Assembly (NCBI GenBank): GCA_003694385.1
Contig: RFKA01000082.1
Location: forward strand, 1 to 6,719
Reading direction: 5' to 3'
Length of the DNA stretch: 6,719 bases
Source: Candidatus Woesearchaeota archaeon
GTDB lineage: Archaea > Nanobdellota > Nanobdellia > Woesearchaeales > UBA525
The notes beneath the pieces were generated by a model, which was not told where the DNA came from, ran no database searches, and saw only the letters and a program-made list of their open reading frames with translations. Positions 1-5,529 of this stretch are shown here, in pieces. The position numbers were made by a program, and so were the translations under genes. How positions within the stretch are numbered: the stretch's first letter is position 1; each line of letters opens with the position of its first letter.

Positions 1-257
1 GCTTTGATGAGGAGGAGCGCTCCCGTCTCGAAGCCGAGGTATGGCTGGCCGTTGTTCACGCTCCAGCGCACGCGCGCCACCCACTCATCTGCGAGTGCAT
101 CCGTGCTCGCCAGGACGATGACGCCGTCATAAGCCTCTGTTTCGGGGAAGCCTTCGGCGAGCTGCGCGTGCACAACAGCAATGCCGTTGCTGCGGAGGAT
201 GCTCGCGATGAGCCCTGGCTCCTCATAGCGTTCGCCCGTCATGACGAGGATGCTCAT
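1..257 (-). CDS. Glutamine amidotransferase-like (class I / DJ-1-PfpI-like) protein, N-terminal part, nucleophile Cys replaced by Glu
   Basis: The 3' end lies outside the window; 85 complete codons are visible from an ATG at 257. The protein opens with a beta strand (SILVMTG), then EEPGLIASILRSNGI, then a YDGVIVL strand near residues 43-49 and GQPYLGFETGALLLIK at 70-85. This order matches the flavodoxin-like fold of class I glutamine amidotransferases, whose usual texts are YDGVVLxGG and GICLGAQLL. Two catalytic elements look lost: the glycine-rich oxyanion loop reads ASTDA, and the elbow reads G75-F-E77-T-G79 with Glu where the catalytic Cys belongs. It may therefore be a non-hydrolysing paralogue, for example a binding or regulatory subunit, or a DJ-1/PfpI-type protein. 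The start is supported by a TATA box 26-27 nt upstream. A GGGGAGG also lies just before the ATG, but its 3 nt spacing is short for a working Shine-Dalgarno. It is divergent from alaS. Fold family is moderately sure; substrate is unknown. Confidence 0.72.
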   Translation of the reverse strand, partial: MSILVMTGERYEEPGLIASILRSNGIAVVHAQLAEGFPETEAYDGVIVLASTDALADEWVARVRWSVNNGQPYLGFETGALLLIK

Positions 258-279
258 GTTCCTCCCCGGCGAGCAAGGG

Positions 280-287
280 TTTAAATT
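280..287 (-). promoter_or_regulatory. TATA box for the leftward amidotransferase-like gene
   Basis: On the minus strand this reads AATTTAAA in GC-rich surroundings. Its centre is about 26-27 nt from the first base of the ATG at 257, the distance between an archaeal TATA box and its transcription start. The transcript would thus begin at or next to the start codon, so the mRNA is probably leaderless. Confidence 0.6.
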
Positions 288-311
288 CCTTTCGCGCACG
301 GGGGCGGAGCA

Positions 312-319
312 TTTATTAA
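312..319 (+). promoter_or_regulatory. TATA box for alaS
   Basis: TTTATTAA stands out in a GC-rich spacer, with its centre about 26-27 nt before the alaS ATG at 342. No Shine-Dalgarno-like sequence precedes that ATG (the bases are CCCAGCAGTGC), so a leaderless transcript fits best. It lies about 25 nt from the opposite-facing TATA box, so the two divergent promoters are close enough to compete for TBP/TFB. Confidence 0.65.
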
Positions 320-341
320 CGATTCTCGTCCCCAGCAGTGC

Positions 342-2891
342 ATGCGTCCTGATAAGGAGATCAAGCAGTGGTTCAAGCGTGAGGCATCGAAGACTCCCGA
401 GCAGTACTACGCGGTCAGGGTGCTCAAAGAGCGGGGCTATGAACGGAGGCGCTGCGCGCGGTGCGGTACGTACTTCTGGAGCGTCGAGGAGGGCCGCGAG
501 GTCTGCGGAGACGCGTCTTGCGCGGGCGGCTTCACGCTCTTCGAGAATAACCCGTGCCGGAAAGCGATGGATTACATCGAGCTCTGGAGAGCGTTCGCGC
601 GCATGTTCAAGCAGAAGGGCTACGCAGTGACGCCCCGCTACCCCGTCGTTGCGCGGTGGAACCCGACGATGGATTTCACGATCGCGAGCATCGCGGCCTT
701 CCAACCCCACGTCGTGAGCGGTGAAGCCAGCCCTCCCGCCCCGCTCCTCGTCATCCCTCAGTTCTGCCTGCGCTTCAGCGACGTCGACAACGTCGGTGTG
801 ACGATGAGTCACATGACGGGCTTCGTTATGATCGGACAGCACGCTTTCGTCCCGAAAGAAGCGTGGGACCAGGAGCGCTTCTTCACTGACATCTTTGACT
901 GGCTTACGGAGGGGCTCGGCCTCCCTTATGATGAGATCACGTTCCACGAGGACGCGTGGGCGGGTGGCGGCAACTTCGGGCCGTGCATGGAGTTCTTCAG
1001 CCGCGGCGTCGAACTCGGCAACCAAGTCTACATGCTCTTCGAGCAGGACGATGACGCGCCCGGCGGTTACCGGGAGCTCGCGCGCAAAGTGCTCGATATG
1101 GGGATGGGGCACGAGCGTAACGCGTGGTTCAGCCAAGGGAAAGGAACGATTTATGACGCGGCGTTCCCCACCGTGATGGAGCGGCTCAAGGCGGCGACGG
1201 GCGTCACGGTCGATGAGGATGTCCTCCAGCGCTACATCCCCCACGCCGCGTACCTGAACCTCGACGAAATAGATGATGTGGGTGCTGCGTGGGAGCGCGT
1301 CGCGCAAGCAGTGGGCATGCCGGCGCAGAAGCTGCGCGAGGCCATTGAGCCCCTGACCGCGCTGTACAGCATCGCTGAGCACGCCCGCGCCTTACTGCTC
1401 GCCCTCACAGACGGCGCGCTCCCGAGCAACGTCGGCGGCGGGTACAACCTCCGCATCATCTTCCGCCGCGCCCAAGGATTCATTGACAAGTACGCGTGGA
1501 AGCTCGACCTCGCCGAGATCGCGGCGTGGCACGCAGCGTACCTCGCGCCCCTCTTCCCGAAAGTGAGCGAGCAGCTCGACGAGGTGAAGAAGATTCTCGG
1601 CGTCGAACTCGCGAAGTACCGGGAGAACAAGCGGCGCGCACAGCACATCATCGAGCACGCCCTCAAACAACCCATCACTGCCGAGACGCTCGTGACGCTC
1701 TACGACACGCAGGGCATCCAGCCAGAGGATGTGCGAGCCGCTGCGCGGGAACGCGGTATCACCGTAGTGATTCCTGAGCGTTTCTACGCGCTCGTCGCGG
1801 AACGGCAAGAGGTGCGGGAACACAAGACCCAGACGAGGCGCAGGAAGCGCTACGCGCTCGACGGCGTCCCGAAAACAAAGATTCTCTACTACGACAGTTA
1901 CGACTACACGCGCTTCGAATCACCCGTTGTCAAGGTGCTCGAGGGCAACAAGGTCATCCTCGAGCGCACCGCGTTCTACCCGACGAGCGGCGGGCAAGAG
2001 CACGACGAAGGCACGCTCGGCGGCGTCCCCGTCACGGATGTCATCAAGCAAGACGGCGTCATCATCCACGTCCTCGAGAAACCCGTGACGTGGCAACCCG
2101 GCGAGCTCGTCACGGGTGTCGTTGATATCGAGCGGCGCCGACAACTCGCCCAGCACCACACCGCCACGCACATCATCAATGGCGCGGCGCGCAAAGTGCT
2201 CGGCGACCACGTCTGGCAGGCAGGGGCTGCGAAGACGATGGAGAAAGGCCGCATTGACATCACGCACTACGCGCCGCTCACCAACGAAGAGCTCCGCGCG
2301 ATTGAGCAGGAAGCGAACCGCATCGTCCAGGCAAACCTCCCGGTGAAGAAGAGCATTGCCCCCAAGCAGCTCGCCGAGGCCGCGCACGGTTTCCGGCTCT
2401 ATCAGGGCGGCGCCGTCCCGGGAAGAGAGATTCGCGTCGTCGAGATCCCTGGCTTCGACACGGAGGCGTGCGGGGGCACGCACCTCAACACGACGGGGGA
2501 AGCCGGCACGATTCGTCTGCTCGGCTCACGGAAAGTGCAGGACGGCATCATCCGCATCGAGTTCACCGCGGGGAAGGCCGCTGAGGGGGAGGCAGAGCAG
2601 CGGGCGCGGCTCGCGCAGGAAGTCGCCGAGGCTCTCGGCGTGGAGGAGCGAGAAATCCCTGCTGCAGCCGAGCGGCTCTTCACGGCGTGGAAGAAGCTGC
2701 GGAAGGCAGCAAAGAAGCAACGCGCACTCGACGTCTCAGCACTCCTCTCGGCGAAACTCGAGCCCTATGGCGGCGACGTCATCAGTGAAGCGGCGAAGCG
2801 CCTCCAGACGCAGCCAGAACACCTCCTGAAGACCATCAAGCGTTTCTCGACAGAAATCGCTGCTCTCCGCAAATCCATTCCCCGTGGCTGA
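342..2891 (+). CDS. alaS: Alanyl-tRNA synthetase, archaeal type (shortened C-terminus)
   Basis: Cytoplasmic enzyme (849 aa) that joins alanine to tRNA(Ala) and hydrolyses mischarged Ser/Gly-tRNA(Ala). An N-terminal archaeal zinc ribbon carries C38, C41, C55 and C60. The class II catalytic core follows: FCLRFSDVDNVG at 141-152 (motif 2), FVMIGQHAF at 161-169, and WAGGGNFGPCMEFFSRGVELGNQ at 206-228 in two adjoining blocks. A helical tRNA-binding region spans about 330-480 (GGGYNLRIIFRRA at 365-377). The second half has the AFYPTSGGQ strand at 544-552 and the editing site zinc ligands H606, H610 (HHTATH) and C710, H714 (CGGTH). The last ~100 residues are helical and lysine-rich and lack the glycine-rich globular C-Ala subdomain, so the protein is shorter than the roughly 900 residues common in Euryarchaeota. 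The ATG at 342 has a TATA box at leaderless distance. The stop is 5 nt from the convergent lipoprotein gene's stop. Confidence 0.97.
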   Translation: MRPDKEIKQWFKREASKTPEQYYAVRVLKERGYERRRCARCGTYFWSVEEGREVCGDASCAGGFTLFENNPCRKAMDYIELWRAFARMFKQKGYAVTPRYPVVARWNPTMDFTIASIAAFQPHVVSGEASPPAPLLVIPQFCLRFSDVDNVGVTMSHMTGFVMIGQHAFVPKEAWDQERFFTDIFDWLTEGLGLPYDEITFHEDAWAGGGNFGPCMEFFSRGVELGNQVYMLFEQDDDAPGGYRELARKVLDMGMGHERNAWFSQGKGTIYDAAFPTVMERLKAATGVTVDEDVLQRYIPHAAYLNLDEIDDVGAAWERVAQAVGMPAQKLREAIEPLTALYSIAEHARALLLALTDGALPSNVGGGYNLRIIFRRAQGFIDKYAWKLDLAEIAAWHAAYLAPLFPKVSEQLDEVKKILGVELAKYRENKRRAQHIIEHALKQPITAETLVTLYDTQGIQPEDVRAAARERGITVVIPERFYALVAERQEVREHKTQTRRRKRYALDGVPKTKILYYDSYDYTRFESPVVKVLEGNKVILERTAFYPTSGGQEHDEGTLGGVPVTDVIKQDGVIIHVLEKPVTWQPGELVTGVVDIERRRQLAQHHTATHIINGAARKVLGDHVWQAGAAKTMEKGRIDITHYAPLTNEELRAIEQEANRIVQANLPVKKSIAPKQLAEAAHGFRLYQGGAVPGREIRVVEIPGFDTEACGGTHLNTTGEAGTIRLLGSRKVQDGIIRIEFTAGKAAEGEAEQRARLAQEVAEALGVEEREIPAAAERLFTAWKKLRKAAKKQRALDVSALLSAKLEPYGGDVISEAAKRLQTQPEHLLKTIKRFSTEIAALRKSIPRG

Positions 2892-2896
2892 GAGGT

Positions 2897-3301
2897 TTAT
2901 TCCACAGCGATTTTCTCGAGCATCTCCTCAACAGCAGGGATGACGACGCGGCCGTCATCATAGACGAGCACGTCCATTTTCGGCACGGCATCAGGCGTCG
3001 GGATCGTCACGACGACTTGCCAGTAATCCTCGTGCCGTATGCTCTTCAAGACTTCTGCACGCTCATTCTGCTCGATAATATTATTGCGCAAGGCATCCGC
3101 CTGGAGCGCCATCACAGGGTCTGCCTTCGGGTCGAAACGTGCTGCGAGGAGGTCGGCGACGCGCGCGTTCTGCTCCTTGAACTCCTCGAGCGCTATGCGC
3201 TCAGCGTCAGCCTTCGAGGGCGTGCACGCCGAGAGCAGGAGGAAAGTGATGAAGAGAAGCGTAGGAATTACTCGTTTGGGGCTTGGAGCTGAGCGTCTCA
3301 T
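2897..3301 (-). CDS. Small predicted lipoprotein, PepSY-like C-terminal pattern
   Basis: A 134-residue protein starting MRRSAPSPKR, with a basic N-terminus, a hydrophobic stretch (residues 11-23) and a lipobox LLSAC ending at C26. This predicts export and lipid anchoring at the outer face of the membrane. The mature part has a charged helix (about 31-55), a long helix (about 61-90) and then strands YWQVVVTI and MDVLVYDDGRVV. The helix followed by W-x-V-x-V and D-x-x-V-x-V-x-x-D-G-x-V recalls PepSY-type domains, but this is only a resemblance; function is unknown. The same frame is open 28 codons further upstream. The internal ATG at 3301 is preferred because it overlaps the preceding stop as ATGA, gives a clean signal peptide at the N-terminus, and the upstream extension lies inside the neighbouring gene. 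It is probably translated by coupling from that gene and ends 5 nt from alaS. Confidence 0.82.
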   Translation of the reverse strand: MRRSAPSPKRVIPTLLFITFLLLSACTPSKADAERIALEEFKEQNARVADLLAARFDPKADPVMALQADALRNNIIEQNERAEVLKSIRHEDYWQVVVTIPTPDAVPKMDVLVYDDGRVVIPAVEEMLEKIAVE

Positions 3302-3609
3302 CGGCGCACCGCCCAAGCGAAGAGCCCGAGGAGGATGCACGCGCCGCCGATGAGCATCGCGCCGGTCCCCGCGAGGAAGTGCCAACGCGCGTCAATGAAG
3401 CGCGCAAGGCCCACGAGCGCGAAGACGACCCCGAACGCGATGACGAGGAACACGATGAGCGCCTTGATCACGTGCCGCACGGTCTCGTGAATGCGCCGCT
3501 GCGCCTCATCCATCGTTTCGATGGCTGCTTCTTTCACGCTGCCAACGAGCAACCCTGTTGTCGAGCTGAAACTCTTGAGGAGTTCCTTCCACCACGCGCG
3601 TTGCGCCAT
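3298..3609 (-). CDS. Small two-helix membrane protein (holin-X/DUF-like architecture)
   Basis: A 103-residue protein beginning MAQRAWWKELLKSF. An amphipathic charged N-terminal half (about 1-46) is followed by two membrane spans at about 48-70 (KALIVFLVIAFGVVFALVGLA) and 78-100 (the LAGTGAMLIGGACILLGLFAW region), ending in VRR. This soluble helix plus two-span hairpin resembles small holin-X/phage-holin-III-type families often found near envelope genes, but no specific family is recognised. Its stop overlaps the lipoprotein start by ATGA, so the two form an operon and may work together at the membrane. An alternative ATG at 3624 adds MEHKL. The TATA box at 3632-3638 places the RNA start close to 3609, which favours the inner ATG and a leaderless message. 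It is divergent from the flavin reductase gene. Confidence 0.8.
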   Translation of the reverse strand: MAQRAWWKELLKSFSSTTGLLVGSVKEAAIETMDEAQRRIHETVRHVIKALIVFLVIAFGVVFALVGLARFIDARWHFLAGTGAMLIGGACILLGLFAWAVRR

Positions 3610-3631
3610 AAGCTTGTGCTCCATGAGGTAG

Positions 3632-3638
3632 TATTTAT
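3632..3638 (-). promoter_or_regulatory. TATA box for the membrane protein-lipoprotein operon
   Basis: On the minus strand this reads ATAAATA. Its centre (3635) is about 26 nt from the ATG at 3609 but only 11 nt from the ATG at 3624, so it helps decide the start codon. The 13-bp tandem repeat begins 2 bp upstream, in the position of the TFB-recognition element. Confidence 0.6.
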
Positions 3639-3640
3639 GT

Positions 3641-3692
3641 GTTTGGACTACGAGTGTGGACTATGCGTTTGGACTACGAGTTTGGACGAGGG
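3641..3692. repeat. Four-unit 13-bp tandem repeat in a divergent promoter region
   Basis: Units on the plus strand are GTTTGGACTACGA (3641-3653), GTGTGGACTATGC (3654-3666), GTTTGGACTACGA (3667-3679) and a degenerate GTTTGGACGAGGG (3680-3692). Units 1 and 3 are identical, unit 2 differs at three positions, and unit 4 keeps the first eight bases. A 13-base period does not keep a reading frame, which argues against coding. The array sits between two opposite TATA boxes (3632-3638 and 3723-3730). A regulator binding cooperatively to direct repeats could control both genes; replication slippage alone could also make such an array. The repeat is seen directly; the operator role is inference. Confidence 0.85.
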
Positions 3693-3722
3693 AGCCTGGG
3701 TTGTTGCGAGGAGGACAACAGA

Positions 3723-3730
3723 TTTAAAAA
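3723..3730 (+). promoter_or_regulatory. TATA box for the FAD/NAD(P)H oxidoreductase gene
   Basis: TTTAAAAA, preceded by the purine-rich AACAGA, which could serve as the TFB-recognition element. Its centre lies about 27 nt before the ATG at 3754. The bases before that ATG (TTCCACCC) offer no Shine-Dalgarno site, so a leaderless transcript is expected. Confidence 0.65.
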
Positions 3731-3753
3731 GCCGCCTTGCTTGCGTTCCACCC

Positions 3754-4461
3754 ATGTATAGTGCTCCGAAGCACCTCGTCGCGACAATCACTGAGAAGAC
3801 CGATGTGCATGAGGGAGTCAAGCGCTTCGTCTTGGCGCTGAGCGAGCCCATCACTTTCGTGCACGGACAGTTCGTGAACCTCCGCTTCCCCGGCGAGACG
3901 CGCTACCACGCCTTCAGCATCGCGAGCAGCGAGGCCTCGCACGAGAACATCGAGCTGTTCATCAAGCAGGCGCACGAGTTCACGACGAAACTCTTCGCGA
4001 GCCCCGTCGGGACGAAGCTCGAGTGCCTCGCGCCGCTCGGCCGCTTCACGGACCCGAGCAAGATGCAGGGCGACGTCGTCATGATCGCGGGCGGCGTCGG
4101 CATCACCCCCCTCCTGAGCCTCGTGCGCACCGTGCGCGACAGGGACCGGCACGACCGCCGCTACTGGCTCTTCTATAGTTGCCGGACGCGCAGCGCCATC
4201 ATTAACGAGGATGAGCTTCGCGCGCTGGGCGAGCAGAACAAGAGTATCCGCGTCGTGCTGACACTCACGCGCGAACAACCAAGCGACTGGGACGGAGAGC
4301 TCGGGCACATCGACGAGACCATGCTGCGCAAGCACCTCGGCGACCTCACAGGGAAGACCTTCTACATGTGCGGGCCGAACCGCCTCATTGATGGCATGAA
4401 GGACGTGCTCACCACGGCGGGTGTTCCTGAAGAGCGCATCTGCACAGAAGGCTGGGGTTAA
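3754..4461 (+). CDS. Ferredoxin-NADP reductase family FAD/NAD(P)-binding oxidoreductase
   Basis: A 235-residue flavoprotein of the FNR superfamily, moving electrons between NAD(P)H and an unknown partner in the cytoplasm. The N-terminal FAD barrel holds GQFVNLRFPG (38-47) and the flavin motif H52-A-F-S55 within HAFSIASSE. The usual motif is R-x-Y-S; the His-x-Phe form recalls the HPFT/HPFS variant of ferric reductase/NOX-type enzymes. APLGRF (93-98) closes the domain. The nucleotide-binding half begins with MIAGGVGITPLLSLV (110-124), continues with FYSCRT (140-145), and ends with the family signature MCGPNRLIDGM (205-215) and a C-terminal aromatic in TEGWG. There is no attached 2Fe-2S ferredoxin domain and no transmembrane part, so an external acceptor is needed. 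The frame is open far upstream, but ATG 3754 is chosen because the TATA box and the whole domain fit it. The T-run after the stop may terminate it. Confidence 0.92.
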   Translation: MYSAPKHLVATITEKTDVHEGVKRFVLALSEPITFVHGQFVNLRFPGETRYHAFSIASSEASHENIELFIKQAHEFTTKLFASPVGTKLECLAPLGRFTDPSKMQGDVVMIAGGVGITPLLSLVRTVRDRDRHDRRYWLFYSCRTRSAIINEDELRALGEQNKSIRVVLTLTREQPSDWDGELGHIDETMLRKHLGDLTGKTFYMCGPNRLIDGMKDVLTTAGVPEERICTEGWG

Positions 4462-4467
4462 CAATAC

Positions 4468-4473
4468 TTTTTT
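4468..4473 (+). terminator. Possible T-run terminator of the reductase gene
   Basis: Six consecutive T residues on the plus strand begin 6 nt after the TAA at 4459-4461. There is no hairpin, as is normal for archaeal intrinsic termination. Six is at the short end for an efficient site, and the same bases serve the next promoter, so this is tentative. Confidence 0.35.
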
Positions 4474-4476
4474 ATA
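4468..4476 (+). promoter_or_regulatory. TATA box for the hydroxyacid dehydrogenase gene, overlapping a T-run
   Basis: TTTTTTATA starts 6 nt after the reductase stop codon. With the core centred near 4473, the RNA start falls near 4500, giving a leader of about 13 nt that begins at the Shine-Dalgarno itself. The six T residues at 4468-4473 could also terminate the upstream transcript, since archaeal termination needs little more than a T-run. Confidence 0.6.
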
Positions 4477-4499
4477 CTCGCCGCCTTGGCGAGGTCTTC

Positions 4500-4506
4500 G
4501 AGGTGA
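4500..4506 (+). promoter_or_regulatory. Shine-Dalgarno site of the hydroxyacid dehydrogenase gene
   Basis: GAGGTGA is fully complementary to the conserved archaeal 16S rRNA 3' tail (TCACCTC). It lies 6 nt before the ATG at 4513 and fixes that start codon. Confidence 0.75.
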
Positions 4507-4512
4507 GTCCCC

Positions 4513-5508
4513 ATGCGTATAGTTTTTTTCGAGGTTCACGACTGGGAAAAAGCGTTCCTCGAGGACAAACTCCGCGAGGACGGCCACTCGTTCTATGCGT
4601 GTCCGCTCCAGGATGCGAAGCGCGAAGAATTCCTGGACGCCGAAGCGATATGCACGTTCATCTACAGCAAGGTGACGCGGGACGTCATCGAGGCGCTGCC
4701 GCAGCTCAAGCTCATCGTCACGCGCAGCACGGGCTACGACCACATCGACCTCGCCGCGTGCCGCGAGCGCGGCATCACCGTGTGCAATGTGCCCAGTTAC
4801 GGCGAGAACACGGTTGCGGAGCACACCTTCGCGCTCATCCTCAACCTCTCACGCAACGTCCATAAGAGCTACCTCCGCACCATCCAGAACGACTTCCGCA
4901 TCGACGATTTGCGTGGCTTCGACCTCAAGGGTAAAACGCTCGGCGTCATCGGGGCGGGGCACATCGGCCTCCATGTCATCAAGATCGCGAAGGGCTTCGG
5001 CATGCACGTCCTCGCCTTCGACCCTAAGCCGCAGCCCTTCATCGCTGACATCCTCCACTACCGCTACGCGAGCCTTGACGAAATCTACACGCAGAGCGAC
5101 ATCATCACGCTCCACGTCCCTCTCAATGAGCACACGCGCCACCTCATCAATGCGGAGGCAATCGCGAAGATGAACGGCGTCATCATCATTAATACTTCGC
5201 GCGGCGAAGTCATCGATACAGACGCGCTCTATGAAGGATTGAAAAGCGGGCGCATCAAGGGAGCGGGCCTCGACGTCATCGAGCAAGAACGCCTCATCAC
5301 GGAAGAGCACCAGCTCCTCGCGGTGAGCCCGAACAAACAAGACTGGAAGACACTCTATGAGAACCAAGAAATCCTGAAGATGCCAAACGTCGTGTTCACG
5401 CCGCACAACGCGTTCAATAGTCAGGAAGCGCTCGAGCGCATCCTCGAGACGACCGTTGAGAACATCACGGCGTACGCGCACGGGCGCCCAACGAACACCG
5501 TTACCTAA
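4513..5508 (+). CDS. D-isomer-specific 2-hydroxyacid dehydrogenase (D-lactate dehydrogenase-like)
   Basis: A 331-residue NAD-dependent oxidoreductase, the normal length for the family. It interconverts a 2-oxoacid and a D-2-hydroxyacid; pyruvate/D-lactate is the likely but unproven pair. The substrate-binding part starts MRIVFFEVHDWEK and includes the RSTGYDHIDL block (71-80). The Rossmann fold has G147-A-G149-H-I-G152, with D170 at the end of the next strand, which favours NAD over NADP. The catalytic set is R230 (INTSRGEVID), E259 (GLDVIEQE) and H298 (TPHNAF). The R-E spacing of 29 matches known members. The E-H stretch is 39 residues, longer than in phosphoglycerate dehydrogenases and like the D-lactate dehydrogenase subgroup, which has extra residues there. 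The gene has its own TATA box and Shine-Dalgarno. It follows the flavin reductase by 51 nt and may share redox cofactors with it. It ends 21 nt from a convergent gene. Confidence 0.93.
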   Translation: MRIVFFEVHDWEKAFLEDKLREDGHSFYACPLQDAKREEFLDAEAICTFIYSKVTRDVIEALPQLKLIVTRSTGYDHIDLAACRERGITVCNVPSYGENTVAEHTFALILNLSRNVHKSYLRTIQNDFRIDDLRGFDLKGKTLGVIGAGHIGLHVIKIAKGFGMHVLAFDPKPQPFIADILHYRYASLDEIYTQSDIITLHVPLNEHTRHLINAEAIAKMNGVIIINTSRGEVIDTDALYEGLKSGRIKGAGLDVIEQERLITEEHQLLAVSPNKQDWKTLYENQEILKMPNVVFTPHNAFNSQEALERILETTVENITAYAHGRPTNTVT

Positions 5509-5529
5509 CACCCCCTTCGCTCCCACTCC

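Noticed and set aside
258..341. Possible T-box or other tRNA-sensing leader before alaS
   Set aside because: The spacer is only 84 nt, the predicted RNA starts at the ATG, and no structured leader is visible; T-boxes are bacterial.
241..630. Plus-strand open frame overlapping the alaS start
   Set aside because: It is a different frame over the conserved AlaRS zinc ribbon, rich in Arg/Ser/Ala and without any recognisable pattern.
1920..2483. Minus-strand open frame (187 codons) inside alaS
   Set aside because: It lies opposite the conserved editing domain and looks like complement composition only.
2883..2906. Short inverted repeat GTGG...CCAC at the alaS/lipoprotein convergent junction
   Set aside because: Only about four base pairs with a long loop; not enough to support a terminator hairpin.
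3302..3385. Upstream extension of the lipoprotein (28 extra residues, MALPRGDRR...)
   Set aside because: It would bury the signal peptide inside the protein and overlap the membrane protein gene; the ATGA overlap gives a better start.
3283..3753. N-terminal extension of the oxidoreductase frame by 157 codons
   Set aside because: It crosses the opposite-strand membrane protein gene, the tandem repeat and a clear TATA box. The FAD domain begins right after ATG 3754.
3724..4824. Long minus-strand open frame (366 codons) opposite the reductase and the start of the dehydrogenase gene
   Set aside because: It runs antisense to two well-recognised enzymes and their spacer, is made of Arg/Glu/Val/Asp-rich text typical of the complement of G/C-ending codons, and has no domain.
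4849..5526. Minus-strand open frame (225 codons) antisense to the dehydrogenase gene
   Set aside because: It is the complement of a conserved enzyme in a GC-rich genome, with composition typical of such shadows and no motif.
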